From Kineosphaera limosa NBRC 100340 (GTDB lineage Bacteria > Actinomycetota > Actinomycetes > Actinomycetales > Dermatophilaceae): a stretch of DNA of 64,000 bases. The stretch spans positions 1-64,000 of the forward strand of contig NZ_BAHD01000030.1 in assembly GCF_000298215.1 (NCBI RefSeq), read 5' to 3'. The position numbers and the translations under genes are program-made. This document shows, piece by piece, positions 8,881 to 16,563 of this stretch. Numbering within the stretch: position 1 is the stretch's first letter; every line of letters begins with the position of its first letter. The notes below the pieces were generated by a model, which ran no database searches, was not told where the DNA came from, and saw only the letters and a program-made list of their open reading frames with translations.

Positions 8881-10215
8881 ATGGCAGGCATGGCTGCCAG
8901 ATCGGGCGCAACCGGCCGCACCGGGGGCCACGCCGGCGCGCCGGAGGCCGGGCGGGCTCGCGACCCGCACGTGCAAGTGGCGCCCTATGCGCTCCTCGCG
9001 GTCGCGCTGGCCGCAGCGTTCGGGCTCGTCAACGCCCTACCGGCGATGTTTCCCGCGTGGACCATGCCGTGGTTCGTGGCGCTGGCCGTGCTGGCCGCCG
9101 CTGTCCGGGCGTGGGGTGCGGCGCCCGCTGGCCCCGCGCGGGCGCGGCTGGCGTTCTGGCTCGGGCTGGGCGTCACGCTGGCGCTCGTGCTGTTGAACCC
9201 GGCATTCGGGCTGTATGCGTTCATCTTCTACCCGGACGGCACGCGGCTGCTGCACGGCGTGCAAGCCCGCCTCGGCCTCGGGGCGGTCGCGGTGGTGTGC
9301 TCGCTGGCCCAGACCGGCGGCCCCAACTCGCCGATCTTCACGCCCCTGTTCGTGGGGCTATTCCTGCTGGTCAACCTCGTGGTGGCCGGATCGATGGCGC
9401 TGTTCGACCGGCAACGACAACGCGTCAGCGACGAGTTGACGCAGGCCAACGCCCGGCTGCGCGCCGAGCAGTCGCGCAATGAGGCGCTGCAGGAGCAGCT
9501 CTTGGAGCAGGCTCGAGACGCCGGAGTGACTCAGGAGCGCGCTCGCCTGGCCCGCGAGATCCACGACACCATCGCACAAGACCTGGTGGCGATCATTGCT
9601 CAGCTGTCGGCGGCATCCCAGGCGGCGCACGCACGACCGAACGGACAACCGGCTGCTGAGTCGTCGGGACAACCTCTCGCGGGTATCGACGACGAGCTTG
9701 CCCGGCGCCTGGACCTGGCCGAGCGGACCGCTCGGGAAGCCCTGGCCGAGGCGCGGCGCTCGGTGCGCGCGCTGTCCTCTCCGCGGCTGGACAGCGACGA
9801 CCTGCCTGCAGCGGTGCAGCGACTGCTCGACGCCTGGGCGCAGACCACCGGTGCGACCGCGCGCCTCGCGGTCCGTGGCCCCGCCGTCCCCGTCGAGCCG
9901 GACGGGGTCGCGTTGCGCGTCATCCAGGAGGCGCTGGCCAATGCCGCGCGCCATGCGGGCGCTCGCGCGGTCGACGTCATCCTCACGTACGAGACCGACG
10001 CCCTTGAGGTCGAGATCGCCGATACTGGAGCCGGATTCGATCTGGCTGCCACGGCCACCGGTCACGGCCTCCCGGGGATGCGCCAGCGCGTCGAGCAGGC
10101 CGGCGGCGCGCTGCGCCTCGTGTCCATTCCCGGTCAGGGCACTCACGTCTCGGCGCGCCTGCCAAGGCCTGAGTGCCCAACAGGGACCACGCGGCAACAC
10201 GGGAGCCGACGATGA
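8881..10215 (+). CDS. Sensor histidine kinase, NarL/LiaS-DesK type
   Basis: The protein has 444 residues. The N-terminal third holds four to five membrane helices (about residues 33-175); a coiled segment (180-220) follows. The dimerisation/phosphoacceptor helix reads ERARLAREIHDTIAQDL with His 228, and the HATPase_c domain has ALANAARHAGA (N-box) and DTGAGF plus GHGLPGMRQRVEQAGG (G-boxes). This matches kinases that phosphorylate NarL/LuxR regulators, such as the one that overlaps it by four bases. It begins 7 nt after the permease stop, so signal, regulator and exporter form one operon. An ATG three codons in is another possible start. Confidence 0.9.
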   Translation: MAGMAARSGATGRTGGHAGAPEAGRARDPHVQVAPYALLAVALAAAFGLVNALPAMFPAWTMPWFVALAVLAAAVRAWGAAPAGPARARLAFWLGLGVTLALVLLNPAFGLYAFIFYPDGTRLLHGVQARLGLGAVAVVCSLAQTGGPNSPIFTPLFVGLFLLVNLVVAGSMALFDRQRQRVSDELTQANARLRAEQSRNEALQEQLLEQARDAGVTQERARLAREIHDTIAQDLVAIIAQLSAASQAAHARPNGQPAAESSGQPLAGIDDELARRLDLAERTAREALAEARRSVRALSSPRLDSDDLPAAVQRLLDAWAQTTGATARLAVRGPAVPVEPDGVALRVIQEALANAARHAGARAVDVILTYETDALEVEIADTGAGFDLAATATGHGLPGMRQRVEQAGGALRLVSIPGQGTHVSARLPRPECPTGTTRQHGSRR

Positions 10216-10835
10216 TCCGCATCCTCATCGCCGACGATCACCCGATCGTTCGCGACGGTCTGATCGCCCTGCTCGCCTCCGACCCCGACGTCGAGGTGGT
10301 CGGCGAGGCGAGCGGCGGCCGGGAGGCGATCACACTGGCCCAACGGTTACGCCCGGACGTCGTCCTCATGGACCTGCGCATGCCCGCAGGCGACGGAGTC
10401 GAGGCGATCGCCGCGTTGCGAGCGACCTCGCGCGAGACCCCGCGCATCCTTGTGCTGACGACTTACGACACTGACGACGACATCCGCCGAGCCCTGGCCG
10501 CCGGTGCCGACGGCTACCTGCTCAAGGACACCCCACGCCCCGAACTCCTCGCCGCCGTCCACCAGCTCGCGGCCGGCCACCCCGTGCTCACCCCGGAGGT
10601 GCTGCGCGTCATGACCGCCCCAGCACCCACGCGGCCGGACTCGCCGGCCCTCACTGCGCGCGAGCGCGACGTGCTGCGCGAGGTCGCCGCCGGCGGCACC
10701 AACCGCGACGCCGCGGGCCGCCTGTTCATCAGCGAGGCCACTTTCAAGACCCACCTGTCCCGCGTCTTCGACAAGCTCGGCGTCACCGACCGCGCCGCCG
10801 CCGTGCGCGCCGCCTACGACCAAGGGCTGTTGTGA
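10212..10835 (+). CDS. NarL/LuxR-family response regulator
   Basis: This 207-residue regulator has a receiver domain with ADDHPIVRDGL (residues 7-17), phosphoacceptor Asp 54 (VVLMDLRMPAGDG), and KDTP with the conserved Lys. A LuxR-type helix-turn-helix follows (TARERDVLREVAAGGTNRDAAGRLFISEATFKTHLSRVFDKLGVTDR). The usual GxSNxEIA wording is changed to GGTNRDAAGRLF, but the fold is recognisable. ATG 10212 overlaps the kinase stop codon. It probably controls the exporter operon, perhaps through the CCGATCGG pair. Confidence 0.92.
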   Translation: MIRILIADDHPIVRDGLIALLASDPDVEVVGEASGGREAITLAQRLRPDVVLMDLRMPAGDGVEAIAALRATSRETPRILVLTTYDTDDDIRRALAAGADGYLLKDTPRPELLAAVHQLAAGHPVLTPEVLRVMTAPAPTRPDSPALTARERDVLREVAAGGTNRDAAGRLFISEATFKTHLSRVFDKLGVTDRAAAVRAAYDQGLL

Positions 10836-10875
10836 GGTCGCCTGAGCCGACCCCACCGCCCCCATAGATGCGCAC

Positions 10876-10900
10876 GCATCATGAGAGGTGATGCTATGCT
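10876..10900 (+). promoter_or_regulatory. Promoter and probable operator of vapBC
   Basis: Inverted repeat GCATCA-TGAGAGG-TGATGC (10876-10894) directly abuts a -10 box TATGCT (10895-10900) that lies at -12 to -7 from the vapB ATG. The -10 hexamer and its distance are identical to those of the mazE gene. This would be a leaderless, self-repressed antitoxin promoter. Confidence 0.55.
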
Positions 10901-10906
10901 GTCACG

Positions 10907-11164
10907 ATGCGGACCACGGTGACCTTGGACCCTGAGAATGAGTCGGCCATCCGACGCCTCATGGAGCGTCGGGGACTGTCGTTCAAGCAGGCGCTCAACG
11001 ACCTCATTCGCTCGGGCGTCGGCAGCTCCGGCAGCTCCCCGGCGCCGTTTCGCACGCAGGTGCGTCACATGGGCGTTCCGACCGTCGCTCTCGAAAAGGC
11101 TCTGCAGCTGGCCGGGGATCTCGAAGACGAGGAGATCATCCGGCGGATGCGGACAGGGCAGTGA
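10907..11164 (+). CDS. vapB: VapB-like antitoxin
   Basis: The 85-residue protein opens with a ribbon-helix-helix motif (MRTTVTLDPENESAIRRLMERRGLSFKQALNDLIRSG) that would bind the palindrome at its own promoter. The tail (VPTVALEKALQLAGDLEDEEIIRRMR) is the toxin-neutralising part. Its last codon overlaps the GTG start of the PIN-domain toxin, so translation is coupled. Most like the actinobacterial VapB antitoxins of the type MRTTVTLDPD... Confidence 0.82.
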   Translation: MRTTVTLDPENESAIRRLMERRGLSFKQALNDLIRSGVGSSGSSPAPFRTQVRHMGVPTVALEKALQLAGDLEDEEIIRRMRTGQ

Positions 11165-11610
11165 AGGTTGTCGACGCCAACGTGCTGCTGTATGCGATCA
11201 ACGCCGATAGCGCTCACCATGTCGACTCCCGGCGCTGGCTGGATCGCTCCCTGCGCGGCGCCGACACCGTCGGCTTCACCTGGCTCGCCCTCACGGCCTT
11301 CGTCCGCATATCGACCAAGGTCGGCCTCTTTCCGGCTCCCTTGACTGCCGCTGAGGCGATGGACCAGGTCCGTGGTTGGCTCGACGCGCCGGGCGCGGCG
11401 GTCGTTGAGCCCACCGGGCAACATGTGGCCGTCTTGGAGCGCCTCCTGCGGCAGGTCGGCACGGGCGGCAACCTGGTCAGTGACGCGCACCTGGCCGCAG
11501 TAGCCATAGAGCATCGCGCCGATGTCGTGTCGTATGACGCCAACTTCGGGCGGTTCCCCGAACTGCGCTGGCATCGCCCCAGTGACCTCCTGGAGAACGA
11601 CCCGGCATAG
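11161..11610 (+). CDS. vapC: VapC-like PIN-domain toxin
   Basis: This 149-residue PIN ribonuclease has conserved acids Asp 5 (MKVVDANVLLYAIN), Asp 108 (NLVSDAHLAA) and Asp 126 (SYDANFGRF). The Glu usually found near residue 42 is not obvious; the segment reads FTWLALTAFVRIST, which is the form seen in the FLRIST subgroup of VapC. Expected action is Mg-dependent cleavage of tRNA or rRNA, blocked by VapB. It starts with GTG overlapping the antitoxin stop codon. Confidence 0.85.
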   Translation: MKVVDANVLLYAINADSAHHVDSRRWLDRSLRGADTVGFTWLALTAFVRISTKVGLFPAPLTAAEAMDQVRGWLDAPGAAVVEPTGQHVAVLERLLRQVGTGGNLVSDAHLAAVAIEHRADVVSYDANFGRFPELRWHRPSDLLENDPA

Positions 11611-11793
11611 TCGTGGACCGCCGGGTCTCCGGGAAAGGCCCGCGTGAGCCGCGAAGCAGCCGCCGTATCGTTCGGCACGCCGTCCAACCTACGTCCAAGC
11701 CTCAGCACGTGCCTGACCCCGGAGCCGTCGCGTGAGACGGTGAAGCGGCTGTTCAGACAGCGCGTGCACCGGGTACACGAACTGGGAGGTGCC

Positions 11794-12204
11794 ATGTCAT
11801 TTGTTCACTTCGAGGCCATGCGCGCGGCGCGCGATGGGCTCGCCGACCTCTTGCGCGCGGCGACGGAGGGGCGGCCGGCGTCGGTGCAGCGGGGAGCCGA
11901 CCACCTCGTGGCAATCATCGACGGCAAACGTTTGGTGCGCTTCTACGGAGCGACCTGCCCAGCGCGGGCCGAGATCGCGCCGGAGGATGGCGGCTACTCG
12001 ATCATCCTTCCCGGGCTACCCATCCACGGCGACGGCGACTCACTGCAGGAAGCCCTCGACGACACAGTGCTGGCGCTGCGCGACTACGCCCACGCCTGGA
12101 CCGAGCGCCTGCGACTGGCCCCCAATCACGAACAGAACGACATGCTGGTGCAGTTCATCGCCGCCGCGACCGACGACGAACTGCGAGCCTGGCTTACCGC
12201 CTAG
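11794..12204 (+). CDS. Orphan antitoxin-like protein: Phd-like N-terminus fused to HicB-like domain
   Basis: This 136-residue protein begins at ATG 11794 after GGGAGG (11784-11789). Residues 1-50 (FEAMRAARDGLADLLRAATEGRPASVQRGADHLVAIIDGKRL) look like a Phd/YefM antitoxin fold; residues 60-95 (EIAPEDGGYSIILPGLPIHGDGDSLQEALDDTVLALRDYAHAW) look like the HicB partial RNase-H fold. No toxin-sized ORF follows before the inverted-repeat element and the peptide synthetase, so the protein may be an orphan, or serve a toxin elsewhere. The domain reading is by eye. In-frame sequence upstream to 11644 does not look coding. Confidence 0.6.
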   Translation: MSFVHFEAMRAARDGLADLLRAATEGRPASVQRGADHLVAIIDGKRLVRFYGATCPARAEIAPEDGGYSIILPGLPIHGDGDSLQEALDDTVLALRDYAHAWTERLRLAPNHEQNDMLVQFIAAATDDELRAWLTA

Positions 12205-12275
12205 TGACCTATCCGGCACCGACCCGCAGGGTCACCGCAGCTTCTGCGTCGGCGTCCCGGCCCGACTCTGGTGGG

Positions 12276-12396
12276 ACGTAGCGGATTCTTGACGTACTCG
12301 CGAAACCGGGCGCCGCAGGGTCAGGCCGCTGACCTGCACAGTTGCTCGCGGCCTCCCGACGTGGGGGCGCCGCAGTACGTCGAGAATCCGCTACGT
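12276..12396. repeat. 121-bp inverted-repeat element, copy 1
   Basis: The left end ACGTAGCGGATTCTTGACGT (continuing to ACT) and the right end (12374-12396) are inverted copies of 23 bp with one mismatch. The same ends bound an element of exactly the same length at 30231-30351. Inside, CTGACCTGC (12329-12337) is also conserved at the same offset when this copy is reversed, while the rest of the interior differs. It lies in the 299-nt gap between the orphan antitoxin and the peptide synthetase, ending 108 nt before the GTG. It may be a small non-autonomous mobile element or a structured regulatory site; I see nothing else in the gap. Confidence 0.75.
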
Positions 12397-12503
12397 CTGC
12401 GATGAGACCGCCCGGACCGTGGGGCAGGGTGGGCCGCGGAAGGGCGCCGTTCACCTAGGCCTGCGATACTGCGCGCCATTCGACCCCGGGACAAAGGACT
12501 TCC

Positions 12504-15500
12504 GTGTCGCCTCTGCTTCGGTCCGGAGCTGCTGCTCCACCACGCACCCTCGTCGACATCTTCGAGGAGATTTGCACCGAATATCCAGATTCCGTGGCGC
12601 TGGACAACGGCGCCGAGCAGCTCTCCTACAGCGAGTTTCGTGAAGCGGCAGCCGAACTGGGCGATCGGCTCGCCGCGGCCGGGGTCGGGCCGGGTGCGCG
12701 GGTCGGGGTGCGTATCGCCTCCGGCACCACCGATCTGTACGTGGCGATCATGGGCATCCTGCTGGCCGGCGCCGCCTACGTGCCCGTCGACCGCGACGAC
12801 CCGAAGGAGCGCGCCCGACTCGTGTTCGGCGAGGCCGGCGTAGCCGCGATCGTCGGCAGCGACCTGACCATCGAGGCCGGCCCCGGCGCCACACCCGCCA
12901 CGGCCACCGACCCGGCCGAGGCCCTGCGCCCCGTCGAGCCCGAGGACGACGCCTGGATCATCTTCACCTCCGGCTCCACCGGCACGCCCAAGGGCGTCGC
13001 GGTCACCCACCGCAATGCAGCCGCCTTCGTCGACGCCGAATCGCGGATGTTCCTGCAGCGCAAACCCATCGGCCCGCAGGACCGCGTCATGGCGGGCCTG
13101 TCCGTCGGGTTCGACGCCTCCTGCGAGGAGATGTGGCTCGCCTGGGCACACGGGGCCGCCCTCGTGCCCGCGCCGCGCTCGCTCGTGCGCTCCGGCATGG
13201 ACCTGGGGCCCTGGCTGGTGGCCAACCGCGTCACGATCGTCTCCACCGTGCCGACCCTTGTCGCCATGTGGCCCGACGACGCTCTGGCCGACGTGCGGCT
13301 GCTCATCGTCGGCGGCGAGGCCTGCCCACCCGAACTCGGCGCCCGCTACGCCACGCCAGAGCGCGAGGTGTGGAACACCTACGGCCCCACCGAGGCCACC
13401 GTCGTCGCCTGCGGCGCCCAGGTCGACGGGTCGCTGCCCGTGCGCATCGGCCTGCCGCTGGACGGCTGGGACCTGGCCGTCGTCGACGATCAGGGTCAGC
13501 CGGTGCCCGACGGCCAAGAAGGCGAACTCGTCATCGGCGGAGTCGGACTCGCCCGCTACCTCGACCCCGCCAAGGACGCCGAGAAGTACGCGCCGATGCC
13601 GAGCCTGGGCTGGGAGCGCGCCTACCGCAGCGGCGACCTCGTCGTGTTCGACGGTGAAGGGCTGGTGTTCCACGGCCGCGCCGACGACCAGGTCAAGGTC
13701 GGTGGCCGGCGCATCGAGCTCGGCGAACTCGACGCCCGCCTCCTCGACCTGCCCGGTGTGCTGGGCGGTGCCGCCGCCGTCCGCCAGACCGCCTCCGGCA
13801 CCAAGATCCTCGTCGGCTACCTCAAGGTCGACGACAGCTACGACCAGGACGGCGCGCTCGAGCGGCTTCGCGCCGACCTCCCCGCCGCCCTGGTCCCCCG
13901 CCTCGCCGTCGTCGACGACCTGCCGACCCGCACCTCCGGCAAGATCGACCGCGACGCCCTGCCGTGGCCGCTCGCGCAGACCTCTGACGACGACGCCGAC
14001 GTCGACCTGTCCGACCTCACCGACACCCAGGCCTGGCTCGCCGGCGCCTGGCGCGATGTGCTCGGCGCGAGCGTGCGCAGTGCCGACGACGACTTCTTCG
14101 ACCTCGGCGGCTCCAGCCTGTCCGCCGCCCACCTCGTCTCCGCGTTGCGCGCTCGCTTTCCCGGCGTGCGCGTCGCGCACATCTACGACAACCCCTCGCT
14201 GCGCGCCCTGGCCGCCGAACTCGACGGCCAGGAGGCCCCCGCGACCACCGACGACGACCGGGAGATCGACCCCGTGCGCCGCCGCGCCGGCGCGTGGCAG
14301 TGCGCCGGACTGCTGCTGGCCCGCGCCCTGACCGGACTGCGCTGGCTCACCTGGATCATGCTCGGGCTCTGGCTCGCCGACGCGACGCTCGGTCTCGGCG
14401 CGGCCGCCGCCCTCGGGCTGCCCGCCTGGAGCGACCCGCGGTTCTGGGCCCCGGTCGCGCTCGGCTGGGCGCTGCTGTTGACCCCGCCAGGTCGGATGCT
14501 GGTCGCGGCGGCTCTGGCACGCCTCATCCTCCTGGGCGTAACCCCCGGAACGTACCCGCGCGGCGGGTCCGTGCATCTGCGCGTCTGGTTCGCCGAGCGC
14601 ATCACCGACGAGATCGGCCCCACCGGCCTCGGCGGCGCCGCCCTCAACCGCTGGTACGCCCGAATGCTCGGCGCCACGGTCGGCCGGCACGTCGACCTCC
14701 ATTCGGTGCCGCCGGTCACCGGCTTCCTCACCCTGGGCAACGGCGCGTCCGTCGAGACCGAGGTCGACCTGGCCGGTCACTGGCTCGACGGCGACGAGTT
14801 CGTGCTCGGGCGGGTCGCCGTGGGGCGCCGCGCCCGCGTCGGGATGCGCAGCACCCTGCTACCCGGCGCGGACATCGGCACCGACGCCGAGATCGCCCCC
14901 GGCGCCGCGGTCTTCGGCCCTGTTCCTGAAGGCGAGTACTGGTCGGGTGCCCCGGCCACCCGCTTCGGCCCGGCGCGCGGCCCGTGGGCCGACGCCAAAC
15001 CCGTCAACAAGCCCGTCTGGCTGCTGGCCTACACCGCCGGCGGGCAGCTGCTGGCCCTGTTGCCGGCCCTGTGCATCACGCTCGCCGCGCTGATCGTCGA
15101 GGGCCTCGGGCGGCTCCTCGGTGTCGCCACCCCGGCAACGGCCAGCTCCGTCTCCGGGGCTGTGGGTGCCGCCCTCGCCTGGTCGCCGCTGGCCGCGCTC
15201 GTCGCGTTCGCGCTGCTCACGGGTGCCGTGCTGGGGCTCGTGCGGGTGTTGGCCGTGGGTCTAGTGCCCGGCCACTACCCGGTGCAGGGGCGGCTGGCGT
15301 GGCAGGCGTGGATGACGATCCGGCTGCTCGACGAGGCCCGTACCTGGCTGTTCCCGCTGTACTCCGGGGCGCTGACGGCCCGCTGGTGGCGGCTGCTGGG
15401 CGCCAAGGTCGGCAAAGACGTGGAGTCCTCGACGGCCCTGATGATCCCCCACCTGGTGACGATCGGCGACGCCGCCTTCCTCGCCGACGACACCCTCATC

Positions 15501-16424
15501 GGCGGCTACGAGCTGGGCGGCGGCTGGCTGCGCATCGAGCGAGTCAAGATCGGCAAGCGGGCGTTCATCGGCAACTCCGGAATGGCCGCTCCGGGACGCA
15601 AGGTACCCAAGGGCGCGCTGGTCGCGGTGCTCTCCGCGGCGCCGCGAAGGGGCCGGGCCAAGCGCGGCACCTCGTGGCTGGGCAGCCCGCCGGCCCCCGT
15701 GCGGCGCGCCGTCACCGAGAACCAGGACGAGCGCACCTACGAGCCCACCCAGGGGTTGCGCGTCGCCCGCGCGTTCGTCGAGACGTGCCGCCTGACCTCG
15801 CTCATGGCTCAAGGCCTGTGGTTCGCCGCGGCCGCCGGGGTCATCGTGCTCATCGGAACCTCGTGGGTCTGGCCGGCCGCCGCACTACTCGCCGGACCGG
15901 TGCTCGCCCTCGGCGCCCTGGCCGCCGGGGCGCTGGCCGTCGCCGTCAAGTGGCTGCTCGTGGGTCGCATCCGGCGCACCGACCACCCGCTGTGGACCTC
16001 CTTCGTGTGGCGCAACGAGCTCGCCGACACGTTCGTCGAGCAGCTGGCCGCACCGTGGCTGCTGCGCGCGGCGACCGGCACCCCGATCCTCACCGCGTGG
16101 TTCCGCGCGATGGGTGCGCGCATCGGCTCTGGAGTCTGGTGCGAGACGTACTGGCTGCCGGAGGCCGACCTGGTCGCGCTCGGCGACGGCGCCACCGTCG
16201 GCCGTGGCTGCGTCGTGCAGACCCACCTGTTTCACGACCGCGTGCTCTCGATGGACTCGGTGACGCTGCATGCCGGCGCCACCCTCGGCCCCAATTCGGT
16301 CATTCTGCCCGCCGCCGACATCGGGCGGAACTCGACCGTGGGGCCGGTCTCACTCGTCATGCGCGGCGAGTCGGTGCCCGAACGCACCCGGTGGATCGGC
16401 AACCCCATCGGGCCTTGGCAGTGA
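12504..16424 (+). CDS. Pls-type non-ribosomal peptide synthetase (amino-acid homopolymer synthetase family)
   Basis: This single-module enzyme has 1306 residues, close to the size of epsilon-poly-L-lysine synthetase. Domains in order: adenylation (1 to about 510) with TSGSTGTPKG (155-164), GFDASCEEMW (202-211), NTYGPTE (291-297), a YRSGDLV, GRADDQVKVGGRRIELGE and SGKIDRDALP; carrier domain with DLGGSSL, phosphopantetheine Ser 538; then six or so membrane helices separating three tandem soluble domains with left-handed beta-helix/acetyltransferase-like hexapeptide repeats. In Pls these soluble domains join monomers into an isopeptide-linked chain. Substrate pocket has Asp (FDAS) and an acidic Glu where Trp is common, hinting at a basic amino acid. 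GTG start follows AAAGGA (12493-12498). An M1 peptidase is next, as in known pls loci. Confidence 0.85.
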   Translation: MSPLLRSGAAAPPRTLVDIFEEICTEYPDSVALDNGAEQLSYSEFREAAAELGDRLAAAGVGPGARVGVRIASGTTDLYVAIMGILLAGAAYVPVDRDDPKERARLVFGEAGVAAIVGSDLTIEAGPGATPATATDPAEALRPVEPEDDAWIIFTSGSTGTPKGVAVTHRNAAAFVDAESRMFLQRKPIGPQDRVMAGLSVGFDASCEEMWLAWAHGAALVPAPRSLVRSGMDLGPWLVANRVTIVSTVPTLVAMWPDDALADVRLLIVGGEACPPELGARYATPEREVWNTYGPTEATVVACGAQVDGSLPVRIGLPLDGWDLAVVDDQGQPVPDGQEGELVIGGVGLARYLDPAKDAEKYAPMPSLGWERAYRSGDLVVFDGEGLVFHGRADDQVKVGGRRIELGELDARLLDLPGVLGGAAAVRQTASGTKILVGYLKVDDSYDQDGALERLRADLPAALVPRLAVVDDLPTRTSGKIDRDALPWPLAQTSDDDADVDLSDLTDTQAWLAGAWRDVLGASVRSADDDFFDLGGSSLSAAHLVSALRARFPGVRVAHIYDNPSLRALAAELDGQEAPATTDDDREIDPVRRRAGAWQCAGLLLARALTGLRWLTWIMLGLWLADATLGLGAAAALGLPAWSDPRFWAPVALGWALLLTPPGRMLVAAALARLILLGVTPGTYPRGGSVHLRVWFAERITDEIGPTGLGGAALNRWYARMLGATVGRHVDLHSVPPVTGFLTLGNGASVETEVDLAGHWLDGDEFVLGRVAVGRRARVGMRSTLLPGADIGTDAEIAPGAAVFGPVPEGEYWSGAPATRFGPARGPWADAKPVNKPVWLLAYTAGGQLLALLPALCITLAALIVEGLGRLLGVATPATASSVSGAVGAALAWSPLAALVAFALLTGAVLGLVRVLAVGLVPGHYPVQGRLAWQAWMTIRLLDEARTWLFPLYSGALTARWWRLLGAKVGKDVESSTALMIPHLVTIGDAAFLADDTLIGGYELGGGWLRIERVKIGKRAFIGNSGMAAPGRKVPKGALVAVLSAAPRRGRAKRGTSWLGSPPAPVRRAVTENQDERTYEPTQGLRVARAFVETCRLTSLMAQGLWFAAAAGVIVLIGTSWVWPAAALLAGPVLALGALAAGALAVAVKWLLVGRIRRTDHPLWTSFVWRNELADTFVEQLAAPWLLRAATGTPILTAWFRAMGARIGSGVWCETYWLPEADLVALGDGATVGRGCVVQTHLFHDRVLSMDSVTLHAGATLGPNSVILPAADIGRNSTVGPVSLVMRGESVPERTRWIGNPIGPWQ

Positions 16425-16461
16425 GCCGGCGAACGAGCTGGCTGTGACGTCTGGCTCGGCC

Positions 16462-16488
16462 GGTGCGCCGGGCCCACCCCGGTGCACC
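16462..16488 (+). terminator. Hairpin after the peptide synthetase
   Basis: A 10-bp stem with one G-T wobble (16462-16471 with 16479-16488) and a 7-nt loop sits 38 nt after the synthetase stop. No U-run follows, so read-through into the aminopeptidase gene is possible. Confidence 0.4.
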
Positions 16489-16563
16489 ACGACGGCGCAG
16501 AATGGGCAAGGCTGAGGGACGACGCCGGGACGGTCGGCGCGACGGTGACAGGAGGATGAGTCG

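Noticed and set aside
11611-11793. N-terminal extension of the orphan antitoxin from an upstream ATG (11644)
   Set aside because: A good GGGAGG site lies before ATG 11794 and the extension resembles no antitoxin.
12276-12396. Complete insertion sequence
   Set aside because: No transposase ORF and only 121 bp long; no convincing target-site duplication beside either copy.
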